DNA of 6,444 bases, from contig DFHY01000094.1 of NCBI GenBank assembly GCA_002371345.1, positions 25,142 through 31,585 on the forward strand, in the 5' to 3' direction. The stretch comes from Lachnospiraceae bacterium UBA3711. GTDB lineage: Bacteria; Bacillota; Clostridia; Lachnospirales; Lachnospiraceae. The notes below the pieces were generated by a model, which was given only the letters and a program-made list of their open reading frames with translations, ran no database searches and was not told the DNA's origin. The position numbers and the translations under genes are program-made. Within the stretch, counting starts at the first letter, position 1. The number at the start of each line of letters is the position of its first letter. Shown piece after piece: positions 1-4,895 of this stretch.

Positions 1-1443
1 GGATGCCAGATCCAGGAGATGAGTTATGAAGCACAGCTTAGGTTAAAGGAGCGGAAGGTCAGGGAGAACCTCGCGCGCATCGGAGGGATACATCCTGAGG
101 AGGGAGTATTTCAGCCGATACTCGGGATGAAGGATCCGTGGCACTACAGGAACAAAGCCCAGTTTCCCATAGGAAAAAGTAAGGACGGCAGGATCATAGC
201 AGGCTTCTATGCCGGGAGAACCCACAGCATAATTGATAATCATCAATGCGAAATAGGAATCGACGAAAATCGATATATTCTGGACGCGGTAATCTCCTGG
301 ATGGAGGAGTGTGGGGTCAGTCCGTACAATGAAGCGGACGGAACCGGACAGATCCGGCATGTCATGACCCGCGCGGGATTCTCCACAGGAGAACTCATGG
401 TCGTGATCGTGGTAGCTGTATCGAAGCTGAAGGATGAGGATGAGCTGGTTGGGAAACTTCTCGGCGCTGTACAAAACAGGAATAGATTCGAAATCAGCGG
501 TATAGTCCTCAATATTAACAAAAAGCGGACAAATGTCATACTGGGAAGAGAAAACCGGGTTCTGTATGGGAAGGATTACATAGAGGACTGCATAGGGCCT
601 CTTAGGTACCGGATCTTTGCCGGAGCATTTTACCAGGTGAATCCGGAGCAGACAGCGGTGCTGTACCAGACCGCGCTCGATTACGCTGCTCTGACAGGCA
701 ACGAGACAGTGTGGGATCTGTACTGCGGTACAGGTACTATTTCTCTCTTCCTCGCGCAGCGCGCAGGACATGTTATCGGCGTTGAGGTTATACCGGAAGC
801 AGTGGAAAATGCGCGAGAGAATGCGCGGCTCAATCATATCGACAACTGCGAATTCATCGCGGGCAAGGCCGAGGAGCTGGCCGGGCAGCTGCCCGGGGCC
901 GATGTGATAGTGGTGGATCCGCCTCGCAAAGGTCTTGATCCTGTTGTGACGGATACTATACTTCGCGTGTCGCCGGACAGGATCGTATATGTCAGCTGCG
1001 ACAGCGCGACCCTGGCCCGGGATCTGGCTGTATTCGTTCAGGGAGGATATCAGATCCGTAAGATACAGCCGGTAGATCAGTTTTGCCATACGGTACATGT
1101 GGAGACGGTTGTCCTTCTTTCCAAGGGAAAGATCGACTCCCGGAAGGTCAGGGTGGAGGTGTCTCTGGAGGATCAGGATATCAGCAGGTTCAGGGGGAAG
1201 GGAACATACGGGCAGATCAAGGAGTATGTTGCCGGGAAGACCGGGCTGAAAGTTTCTTCCCTTTATATCGCTCAGACGAAAGAGAAGTATGGTCTGGAGA
1301 AGCGGGAGAATTTCAACAAGCCGAAATCAGATGATGCAAAGCAGCCGAAGTGTACGCCGGAGAAGGAAGCGGCGATTGTGGAGGCATTGAAGCACTTTGG
1401 TATGCTCCCTGAGGATGCAGAACCTGCATGGAAGGATTTTTAA
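1..1443 (+). CDS. rlmD: 23S rRNA (uracil-5-)-methyltransferase, RlmD/RumA type (5' end outside window)
   Basis: This enzyme of the TrmA/RlmD/RlmCD family makes 5-methyluridine in 23S rRNA from S-adenosylmethionine. The frame is open to base 1, and the residues before the first ATG (19), GCQIQE, match the family's Cys-Gly-Gly-Cys-Gln stretch, so the ATG is internal and the N-terminal part (usually with a TRAM domain) is missing. Numbering from that Met: C77 fits the fourth iron-sulfur cysteine, with the Cys in codon 2 of the window as another; FYQVNP is at 204-209; the SAM loop DLYCGTGTISL at 233-243; DPPRKGLD at 300-307; the nucleophile C327 in SCDSATLARD; and HVE with the general base E362. 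After the normal end near residue 369 there is a basic extension of about 105 residues (370-474), which I recall from Clostridia homologues. The gene looks intact at its 3' end. The exact target uridine (1939, 747 or both) cannot be told. The long open frame on the opposite strand is a shadow. Confidence 0.93.
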   Translation, partial: GCQIQEMSYEAQLRLKERKVRENLARIGGIHPEEGVFQPILGMKDPWHYRNKAQFPIGKSKDGRIIAGFYAGRTHSIIDNHQCEIGIDENRYILDAVISWMEECGVSPYNEADGTGQIRHVMTRAGFSTGELMVVIVVAVSKLKDEDELVGKLLGAVQNRNRFEISGIVLNINKKRTNVILGRENRVLYGKDYIEDCIGPLRYRIFAGAFYQVNPEQTAVLYQTALDYAALTGNETVWDLYCGTGTISLFLAQRAGHVIGVEVIPEAVENARENARLNHIDNCEFIAGKAEELAGQLPGADVIVVDPPRKGLDPVVTDTILRVSPDRIVYVSCDSATLARDLAVFVQGGYQIRKIQPVDQFCHTVHVETVVLLSKGKIDSRKVRVEVSLEDQDISRFRGKGTYGQIKEYVAGKTGLKVSSLYIAQTKEKYGLEKRENFNKPKSDDAKQPKCTPEKEAAIVEALKHFGMLPEDAEPAWKDF

Positions 1444-1465
1444 AGACACAGAAGGAATCATAATA

Positions 1466-1506
1466 AAAACCGGCGGTACAGGTCAAAGGCTTGTATCGCC
1501 GGTTTT
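1466..1506. terminator. Bidirectional intrinsic terminator between convergent rlmD and the XRE gene
   Basis: A 15-bp inverted repeat (1466-1480 with 1492-1506, one G-T wobble) encloses an 11-nt loop. Read rightward it ends in TTTT; read leftward it is followed by TTTTTATTA, the better U-tract. It can therefore stop both rlmD transcription and transcription of the opposing regulator gene. The hairpin overlaps the last codons of the regulator, whose TGA stop (1483-1485) lies in the loop. Confidence 0.82.
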
Positions 1507-1719
1507 GCGCTTGGGAGAGGCTTCAGGATCCTCACGGTATTCCATGATGTCTCCGGGCTGACAGCCCAGATGGGCGCAGACCTTATTGATTACATCGGTG
1601 GTGATGGACTCATGTTTGGCAAACTTTGCCAGAGTTGGCGGAGACATCACCTTCAGCAGTTCTTTTTTCCTGAGCCCACGGCTTCTGAGCAGTTCAAACA
1701 GTTTGTCATAACAGATCAT
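1483..1719 (-). CDS. Small XRE/Cro-CI-type helix-turn-helix regulator
   Basis: A 78-aa protein that is almost entirely one DNA-binding domain. Residues 1-12 (MICYDKLFELLR) form the first helix, about 16-40 the helix-turn-helix (LRKKELLKVMSPPTLAKFAK), and 43-61 the last helix with the end motif GDIMEY that is typical of short Clostridia and Bacilli XRE regulators. The tail (62-78) is charged and overlaps the terminator hairpin. There is no ligand-binding, protease or membrane domain. The ATG at 1719 is preceded on its strand by AGGGG about 11 nt upstream; a nearer AAAGGG is too close to serve. The gene is divergent from the SymE-like gene, so the natural inference is that it represses that gene and perhaps itself through the operators at 1834-1916. 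This is not shown by the sequence, and the operators lie more than 110 bp from its own start. Confidence 0.85.
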   Translation of the reverse strand: MICYDKLFELLRSRGLRKKELLKVMSPPTLAKFAKHESITTDVINKVCAHLGCQPGDIMEYREDPEASPKRKTGDTSL

Positions 1720-1732
1720 ATCCCTTTAATCC

Positions 1733-1804
1733 CCTGCTTTTTTTCCAGATGCTTTCCCTCTTTAGTCTCCTGCTTGTTTCCCCAGATGTTTCCCTATTCA
1801 GTTT
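1733..1804. repeat. Two 36-bp imperfect tandem repeats in the XRE gene leader
   Basis: Units 1733-1768 and 1769-1804 are adjacent and the same length. They match at about 30 of 37 aligned columns with one gap in each. Sharing is strongest in CCTGCTT, CAGATG and TTTCCCT. On the transcribed (minus) strand the units are purine-rich and carry GGGAAA and GCAGG blocks. A degenerate third copy appears to run on through 1732-1710, over the regulator's start codon. The repeat therefore fills nearly all of the predicted 5' leader of that gene. Function unknown. Confidence 0.75.
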
Positions 1805-1828
1805 ATCTGCTGTGCGGTTCCTGGTCAA
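1800..1828 (-). promoter_or_regulatory. Candidate promoter for the XRE gene
   Basis: On the minus strand, TTGACC (1828-1823) is separated by 17 bp from TAAACT (1805-1800). This is a reasonable sigma-A-type pair: 5/6 at -35, and the key T, A and T of the -10. A transcript would start near 1793 and have a leader of about 75 nt covering the tandem repeat. Operator O1 lies just upstream of this -35, so a protein bound there could influence it. Confidence 0.5.
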
Positions 1829-1833
1829 CAAAA

Positions 1834-1851
1834 ACTTAAAAAATGCTAAGT
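1834..1851. promoter_or_regulatory. Operator O1 (degenerate 18-bp palindrome)
   Basis: The site reads ACTTAAAAAATGCTAAGT. The right half, TGCTAAGT, is identical in all three sites; the left half is degenerate (ACTTA kept). Its last base is the first T of a perfect TATAAT at 1851-1856, which has no good -35 at standard spacing. O1 is 34 bp from O2, start to start. Confidence 0.6.
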
Positions 1852-1857
1852 ATAATG

Positions 1858-1886
1858 TTGACATAGAACTTAGCATGTGCTAAGTT
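1858..1886 (+). promoter_or_regulatory. Candidate promoter of the SymE-like gene
   Basis: A consensus TTGACA (1858-1863) is followed after 17 bp by TAAGTT (1881-1886), a weak -10. Alternatives in the same stretch are TTAGCA (1870-1875) with TAGGAT (1893-1898), also 17 bp apart, and the isolated TATAAT at 1851-1856. With the first pair, operator O2 covers the spacer and -10 and O3 lies just downstream, so a protein bound to either would block RNA polymerase. I cannot tell which pair is used. Confidence 0.55.
1868..1885. promoter_or_regulatory. Operator O2 (near-perfect palindrome)
   Basis: The site reads ACTTAGCATGTGCTAAGT: two perfect 8-bp arms (ACTTAGCA/TGCTAAGT) around a 2-bp centre, extendable by one more A-T pair on each side. 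It is the best of the three copies and sits between the -35 and -10 of the likely SymE-like gene promoter, the classic position for repression. A fourth, isolated half-site (ACTTAG) is at 1890-1895. Confidence 0.75.
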
Positions 1887-1898
1887 TTTACTTAGGAT

Positions 1899-1916
1899 AC
1901 TTAACATATGCTAAGT
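1899..1916. promoter_or_regulatory. Operator O3 (one-mismatch palindrome)
   Basis: The site reads ACTTAACATATGCTAAGT, a palindrome with a single mismatch (A for G in the left arm). It starts 31 bp from O2, about three DNA turns, so proteins bound to O2 and O3 would lie on nearly the same face. It lies between the likely transcription start and the ribosome binding site of the SymE-like gene. Confidence 0.72.
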
Positions 1917-1936
1917 TTTAAGAAAGGAGTTAAGAT

Positions 1937-2224
1937 ATGGCAAGGAAGGATTTCAGAGAGCTTACAGTAACAGAAGCAGCAGGCAACCGAAAGGCAGGAA
2001 CGCCGGGAATCCGGATTCAGGGTCAGTGGCTTCAGGAGTTGGGGTTTAAGGTTGGGGATCCGGTGCTGGTGCAGTGTGAGGACGGCAGACTGGTGATTCA
2101 GAAAGATGATCTGCGGATCAAACGCCGGGAACAGGAGCAGGAGGAGCTTAAAAAGCTGCAGGAAAGGTACGAAGCAGAGAAGAAGCAGATCAAACAACAC
2201 TTCGTTGCGGAGAGAAGTGCATAA
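1937..2224 (+). CDS. SymE-like SpoVT/AbrB-fold protein (possible type I toxin family member)
   Basis: A 95-aa protein. Residues about 22-56 carry the SymE-type signature: a GIRIQGQWLQELGFKVGD block followed by VLVQCEDGRLVI. This is close in pattern to E. coli SymE (LKGQWLEAAGF, then a short hydrophobic strand). Residues 57-92 are a highly charged Lys/Glu/Gln helix, probably a coiled coil, unlike the E. coli tail. The start is secure: AAAGGAG at 1923-1929 lies 7 nt before the ATG. In E. coli, SymE is an SOS-induced, toxin-like protein held down by the antisense RNA SymR; the fold itself is shared with DNA-binding transition regulators. No LexA-type CGAAC-N4-GTTCG box is visible here, and I could not identify an antisense promoter with confidence. 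The three operators upstream imply tight transcriptional control. It could be a toxin, a nucleoid or DNA-binding protein, or its own repressor; the sequence does not decide. Confidence 0.78.
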   Translation: MARKDFRELTVTEAAGNRKAGTPGIRIQGQWLQELGFKVGDPVLVQCEDGRLVIQKDDLRIKRREQEQEELKKLQERYEAEKKQIKQHFVAERSA

Positions 2225-2234
2225 GGAATAGAGG

Positions 2235-2263
2235 CACTCAGGCTGAAAGGCTTGGGTGTTTTT
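2235..2263 (+). terminator. Intrinsic terminator of the SymE-like gene
   Basis: A 10-bp stem with three G-T wobbles (2235-2244 with 2249-2258) is closed by a GAAA tetraloop and followed by TTTTT (2259-2263), 11 bp after the SymE-like stop. Flanking GAGG and CCTC could extend the pairing around the T-tract. The T-tract runs directly into the endolysin remnant. Confidence 0.85.
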
Positions 2264-2437
2264 CCTCGTCAGGGTCAGCATTCCTGACCTGAACATCCGC
2301 AAAGGCTTCGGCAAGAGCTATGCAGCAACGGATACACGGGAATCGGCATCTTTACGATTGTGGCTGTCTCGTGTGGCTGGGGAAAGCTGAAGTCCGGCGC
2401 CGGATGGATTTCCCTCAAATACTGTGAGAAGATCTGA
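2259..2437 (+). pseudogene. Frameshifted 3' fragment of a phage endolysin (C-terminal SH3 domain)
   Basis: Two overlapping frames read as one SH3-type cell-wall-binding domain. Frame one (from about 2262) gives LVRVSIPDLNIRKGFGKSY and then AAT. After a one-base loss near 2328-2332, the next frame gives GYTGIGIFTIVAV, SCGWGKLKSGAGWISL and KYCEKI, ending at TGA 2435-2437. VSIPDLNIRKG and GKLKSGAGWISL are hallmarks of the C-terminal domain of amidase endolysins in Lachnospiraceae prophages, as I recall them. No start codon, ribosome binding site or catalytic domain is present: reading back, the frame meets a stop at 2244-2246, inside the SymE-like gene's terminator. The rest of the lysin gene, and presumably the phage late genes before it, have been lost. 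The normal downstream terminator is still in place. This accounts for most of the gene-free stretch 2225-2566; a reverse-strand frame over it is spurious. Confidence 0.82.
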
Positions 2438-2442
2438 GAATC

Positions 2443-2479
2443 GCCTCCTGCAGGGTTTCCTGTGGGAGGCTTATTTTTT
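2443..2479 (+). terminator. Strong intrinsic terminator behind the endolysin remnant
   Basis: A 12-bp stem (2443-2454 with 2459-2470, two wobbles) has a GTTT loop and a T-rich tail, TTATTTTTT (2471-2479). It starts 6 bp after the remnant's stop codon, as expected for the end of a phage late operon. It also isolates the recombinase cluster from transcription coming from the left. Confidence 0.9.
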
Positions 2480-2551
2480 GTCCTGATGGTTTGGAATCGG
2501 ATCGCGTTTTTGGGGGAGTACTGGCAGAAGGGATAGATAAGTTCCCTCAGA

Positions 2552-2557
2552 AGGGAG
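2552..2557 (+). promoter_or_regulatory. Ribosome binding site deciding the ATG 2567 start
   Basis: AGGGAG ends 9 nt before ATG 2567 but only 3 nt before the in-frame GTG at 2561. Spacing therefore favours the ATG, giving 71 rather than 73 residues. Confidence 0.65.
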
Positions 2558-2566
2558 AGCGTGAAC

Positions 2567-2782
2567 ATGCAAGTGATGAAGGTTACATCCCCTACTGATG
2601 ACAGTAAGACTCCTGCCGTCAAGTATATGGAAGAGAATCTGATAGGCGACCTGAATTATTACCGGGCGGAGAAACTGACGAAGAAACTGTTGGAAAAAGG
2701 GCTAATTACCGAGCGTCAGTATGGGCTGCTCATGGATGAAAACAAGCGGACATTCAGGCCGTTTCTGGCTGAGATCATGTAA
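2567..2782 (+). CDS. Small SHOCT-like protein upstream of the recombinases
   Basis: A 71-aa soluble protein with no membrane segment or signal peptide. Residues 1-24 are polar and probably flexible. Residues 30-71 resemble the short C-terminal SHOCT domain: an amphipathic helix (RAEKLTKKLLEKGLI), then TERQY and a second helix ending RPFLAEIM. The TKKLLEKGLITERQY stretch follows the SHOCT pattern of Leu-rich helix, Gly, Ile-Thr, Glu, then an aromatic. SHOCT domains are thought to mediate oligomerisation or protein contacts; no function is established for a protein of this kind. I recall similar short proteins beside serine recombinases in Lachnospiraceae elements, so a role in or near the recombinase complex is possible but unproven. 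It lies 128 bp upstream of the first recombinase, with no clear terminator between, so co-transcription is likely. Confidence 0.7.
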   Translation: MQVMKVTSPTDDSKTPAVKYMEENLIGDLNYYRAEKLTKKLLEKGLITERQYGLLMDENKRTFRPFLAEIM

Positions 2783-2910
2783 GACGGACTGGTAGATTCT
2801 GCCTGAAAACTGCGATGGATTCCGCAAATCTCTGGTGGATATATGCTCTGAATTAAGTTGCTTTACTCCTCGAACAGAGGTGTTATGGGAGTGCGAAAGG
2901 GGGCGAGACA

Positions 2911-4470
2911 ATGAAATCGATAACGAAAATTGAGCCTTTACAGGTACGTGCTCCTGTGGCGAAGACCAGGGTCGCAGCTTACTGCCGGGTATCGACCGGG
3001 ATGGAAGACCAGCTGATCTCCCTTGAGGCGCAGAAGGTGCATTATGAGGAAACGATCAGCGCCAACCCGGAATATGAGTTTGCAGGACTCTATTACGACG
3101 AGGGCATCACCGGCACAAAGAAGGAAAAGCGCCCGGCGTTCATGCGGATGATCGCGGACTGCGAGGCTGGGAAGATCGACCGGATTGTCACGAAGTCGCT
3201 CAGCCGATTTGCCCGCAACACCACGGACTGTCTTGAGATTGTCAGGAAGCTGCTCGGCCTTGGCGTTACGGTTTTCTTTGAAAAAGAGAACCTCGACACC
3301 GGGGCTATGGAATCGGAGCTTCTTCTCTCCATCATGAGCAGCCTTGCGGAAAGCGAGTCAGTTTCCATTTCAGAGAACAACAAGTGGGGTATCCGGCACC
3401 GGTTTGAAAACGGGACTTACAAGATTGGATACGCACCATACGGCTACGATGTGAAGGACGGCATTTTCTCCATTAACGAGGAAGAAGCGAGATGGGTGAG
3501 ATGGATTTTTGAGCAGACCCTGGCGGGTAAAAGCAGCTTCATCATTGCGCGGGAACTTAACGCAAAGGGGGTGCCGACGAAGAAAGGCGGAGCATGGCAC
3601 CAGACCACAATCCGGGGAATCCTGAACAACGAGAAGTACACAGGCGACTGCCTTTTCCAGAAAACCTACTCGGACTTCCGGTTCCAGCGGCACAGGAACA
3701 GGGGCGACCGCGACCAGTTCTTTATGGAAGGCCACCATGAGGCGATCATCAGCCATGAGGATTTTGAGGCGGCTGCCCGGATCGTTGAGCAAAGGGCAAA
3801 GGAGAAGAACATCCACAAAGGTGACGGCAGGTACCAGAACAGGTATCCGTTTACGCAGAAGATCTTCTGCGGTAGATGCGGAAGCGGTTTTAAGCGGAAG
3901 GTCTGCTACACCGGAAAGCTGCGCTATGCGGTCTGGGCATGCAAGGGGCATCTGAAGGATCAGGATGAATGCGGCCTGAAGGCTATCCGGGAAGACGGCC
4001 TTCAGGCCGCATTCACCACCATGCTGAATAAGCTGATCTTTGCAAAAGTGGAGATCCTGGCAGCCCTGCTCGATGATGCCCGTGGGGATGCCCACAGGGA
4101 GGCGCTCCACAGGATCAGCGAGATCGATGAAAAACTGGAACAATGCACCCAGAGGCAGCAGACGCTGGTCACCATCATGTCGAAGGGTTATCTGGAGCCC
4201 GCGCTTTTCACGCAAGAGAACAACAACCTCGCGGCGAAGGCAGAACGCCTTGAGAGGGAGCGCAGGCAACTGGTACAGGACATTTCCGGCAATGCGGACA
4301 TGGTACAGGCGCTGGAAGACCTTATGCACTTCACGGGGCATTCGGAAATGCTGACGGAGTTTGACGGGGAGCTGGTCGGACGGTTTGTTGACCGCATCAC
4401 GGTCTACAGCCAGACCGAGGTAACCTTCCATTTGAAATGCGGGCTTAGCCTCCGGGAAAGGATCGGGTGA
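2911..4470 (+). CDS. Large serine recombinase 1 (site-specific integrase)
   Basis: A 519-aa enzyme of the large serine recombinase family, which cuts both strands at attachment sites through a phosphoserine link and exchanges them. The resolvase-type catalytic domain is at about 19-160: YCRVS gives nucleophile S28 and R26, and the second arginine motif SRFARN is at 98-103. The recombinase DNA-binding domain is at about 170-295, with APYGYD near 175-180 and NNEKYTGD at 239-246. The zinc ribbon has C320, C323, C344 and C354. A helical, probably coiled-coil region spans about 370-465, and the end is a beta-rich tail with ITVYSQTEVTFHLKCGL. Length and all key residues are as in active family members, so it looks functional. 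AAAGGGGG at 2896-2903 lies 7 nt before the ATG. A weak promoter candidate is TTGCTT (2858-2863), 17 bp, TGTTAT (2881-2886). Its last codons contain the ribosome binding site of the next gene. The long reverse-strand frame at 3370-4488 is a shadow of this GC-rich gene. Confidence 0.95.
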   Translation: MKSITKIEPLQVRAPVAKTRVAAYCRVSTGMEDQLISLEAQKVHYEETISANPEYEFAGLYYDEGITGTKKEKRPAFMRMIADCEAGKIDRIVTKSLSRFARNTTDCLEIVRKLLGLGVTVFFEKENLDTGAMESELLLSIMSSLAESESVSISENNKWGIRHRFENGTYKIGYAPYGYDVKDGIFSINEEEARWVRWIFEQTLAGKSSFIIARELNAKGVPTKKGGAWHQTTIRGILNNEKYTGDCLFQKTYSDFRFQRHRNRGDRDQFFMEGHHEAIISHEDFEAAARIVEQRAKEKNIHKGDGRYQNRYPFTQKIFCGRCGSGFKRKVCYTGKLRYAVWACKGHLKDQDECGLKAIREDGLQAAFTTMLNKLIFAKVEILAALLDDARGDAHREALHRISEIDEKLEQCTQRQQTLVTIMSKGYLEPALFTQENNNLAAKAERLERERRQLVQDISGNADMVQALEDLMHFTGHSEMLTEFDGELVGRFVDRITVYSQTEVTFHLKCGLSLRERIG

Positions 4471-4471
4471 C

Positions 4472-4894
4472 ATGGCAAGGGGACACACGCCATACGGCTA
4501 TAGGATCGAGAATGGATTGGCGGTCATAGATGAGGAACAGGCCGCCCAGGTAAAGATGCTTTGCGAGGGATATCTTGCGGGAATGGGGCTGAGTGCCGCT
4601 GCGGAGGCGGCAGGGCTGAAAACCTACCATGCGTCAGCCATGAGGATGATGCTCAACAGGCATTACCTGGGGGATGGCTTTTACCCGGCGATCCTCAGTG
4701 CAGACATGCGGGAAAAGATCGAGGCTGAACGACAAAGGCGCGCCACGCTTTATGGAAGGGACAGGCGGCAGCCCCTGCATAAAACGGCAAAGAAGCCAGG
4801 GCTGGAATTTGAAATGGACGAAGCGGATCAGCATTTTGATGACCCGTACAGGCAGGCTGAATACTTGTATAGCTTAATCAGGAGGACGGACTAA
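4472..4894 (+). CDS. Recombinase DNA-binding-domain protein lacking the catalytic domain
   Basis: A 140-aa protein. Residues 4-95 align by eye with the recombinase domain of the gene before it: HTPYGYRIENG matches APYGYDVKDG; VIDEEQAAQVKMLCEGYLAG matches the helix after SINEEEA; and LNRHYLGDGF matches LNNEKYTGDCLF. There is no resolvase domain and no zinc ribbon, so it cannot cut DNA by this chemistry. Residues 105-140 form a distinct acidic tail ending DDPYRQAEYLYSLIRRTD. It does not read as a degraded fragment: it has its own AAAGGA (4457-4462, 9 nt before the ATG), starts one base after the preceding stop, and is open throughout. I recall similar short proteins sandwiched between recombinases in Clostridia. 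Plausible roles are an accessory protein that binds attachment sites, sets direction, or competes with the full-length enzymes. This is inference. The GTG of the GTGACATG overlap is not a better start. Confidence 0.88.
   Translation: MARGHTPYGYRIENGLAVIDEEQAAQVKMLCEGYLAGMGLSAAAEAAGLKTYHASAMRMMLNRHYLGDGFYPAILSADMREKIEAERQRRATLYGRDRRQPLHKTAKKPGLEFEMDEADQHFDDPYRQAEYLYSLIRRTD
4880..4885 (+). promoter_or_regulatory. Ribosome binding site of recombinase 2 inside the preceding gene
   Basis: AGGAGG, a full consensus, is formed by two consecutive arginine codons (R137-R138) of the upstream protein and lies 10 nt before ATG 4896. With a single base between the upstream TAA and this ATG, coupled translation is likely. 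Confidence 0.82.
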
Positions 4895-4895
4895 G

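Noticed and set aside
43..1098. 351-codon open frame on the minus strand opposite rlmD
   Set aside because: It lies wholly inside a gene with clear catalytic motifs, shows no family-like sequence and is an antisense shadow.
1710..1828. Possible 40-codon leader peptide on the minus strand (TTG 1828) overlapping the XRE start
   Set aside because: The only start is a TTG that coincides with the predicted -35 box, and no ribosome binding site is evident. Openness follows from the 36-nt repeat having no stop in that frame.
1867..1890. Operator O2 plus the following TTTTT as an intrinsic terminator
   Set aside because: The stem is AT-rich, and the same motif recurs twice without a comparable setting. 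The position within a promoter fits an operator better.
1901..2314. 137-codon minus-strand frame over the SymE-like gene
   Set aside because: It crosses the SymE-like gene, its terminator and the lysin fragment, has no supporting ribosome binding site and has a low-complexity Leu/Phe-rich translation.
2275..2622. 115-codon minus-strand frame over the lysin remnant and terminator
   Set aside because: It spans two unrelated plus-strand features and a strong terminator; the plus-strand SH3 reading is far better.
2783..2910. Attachment site or hairpin regulator between the SHOCT-like gene and recombinase 1
   Set aside because: Only short, weak inverted repeats (CCTC/GAGG, ACTCC/GGAGT) were seen, and no duplicate of any part was found elsewhere in the window.
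3370..4488. 372-codon open frame on the minus strand opposite recombinase 1
   Set aside because: It is antisense to a GC-rich gene with conserved domains; its composition is Leu/Pro-rich with no recognisable domain.
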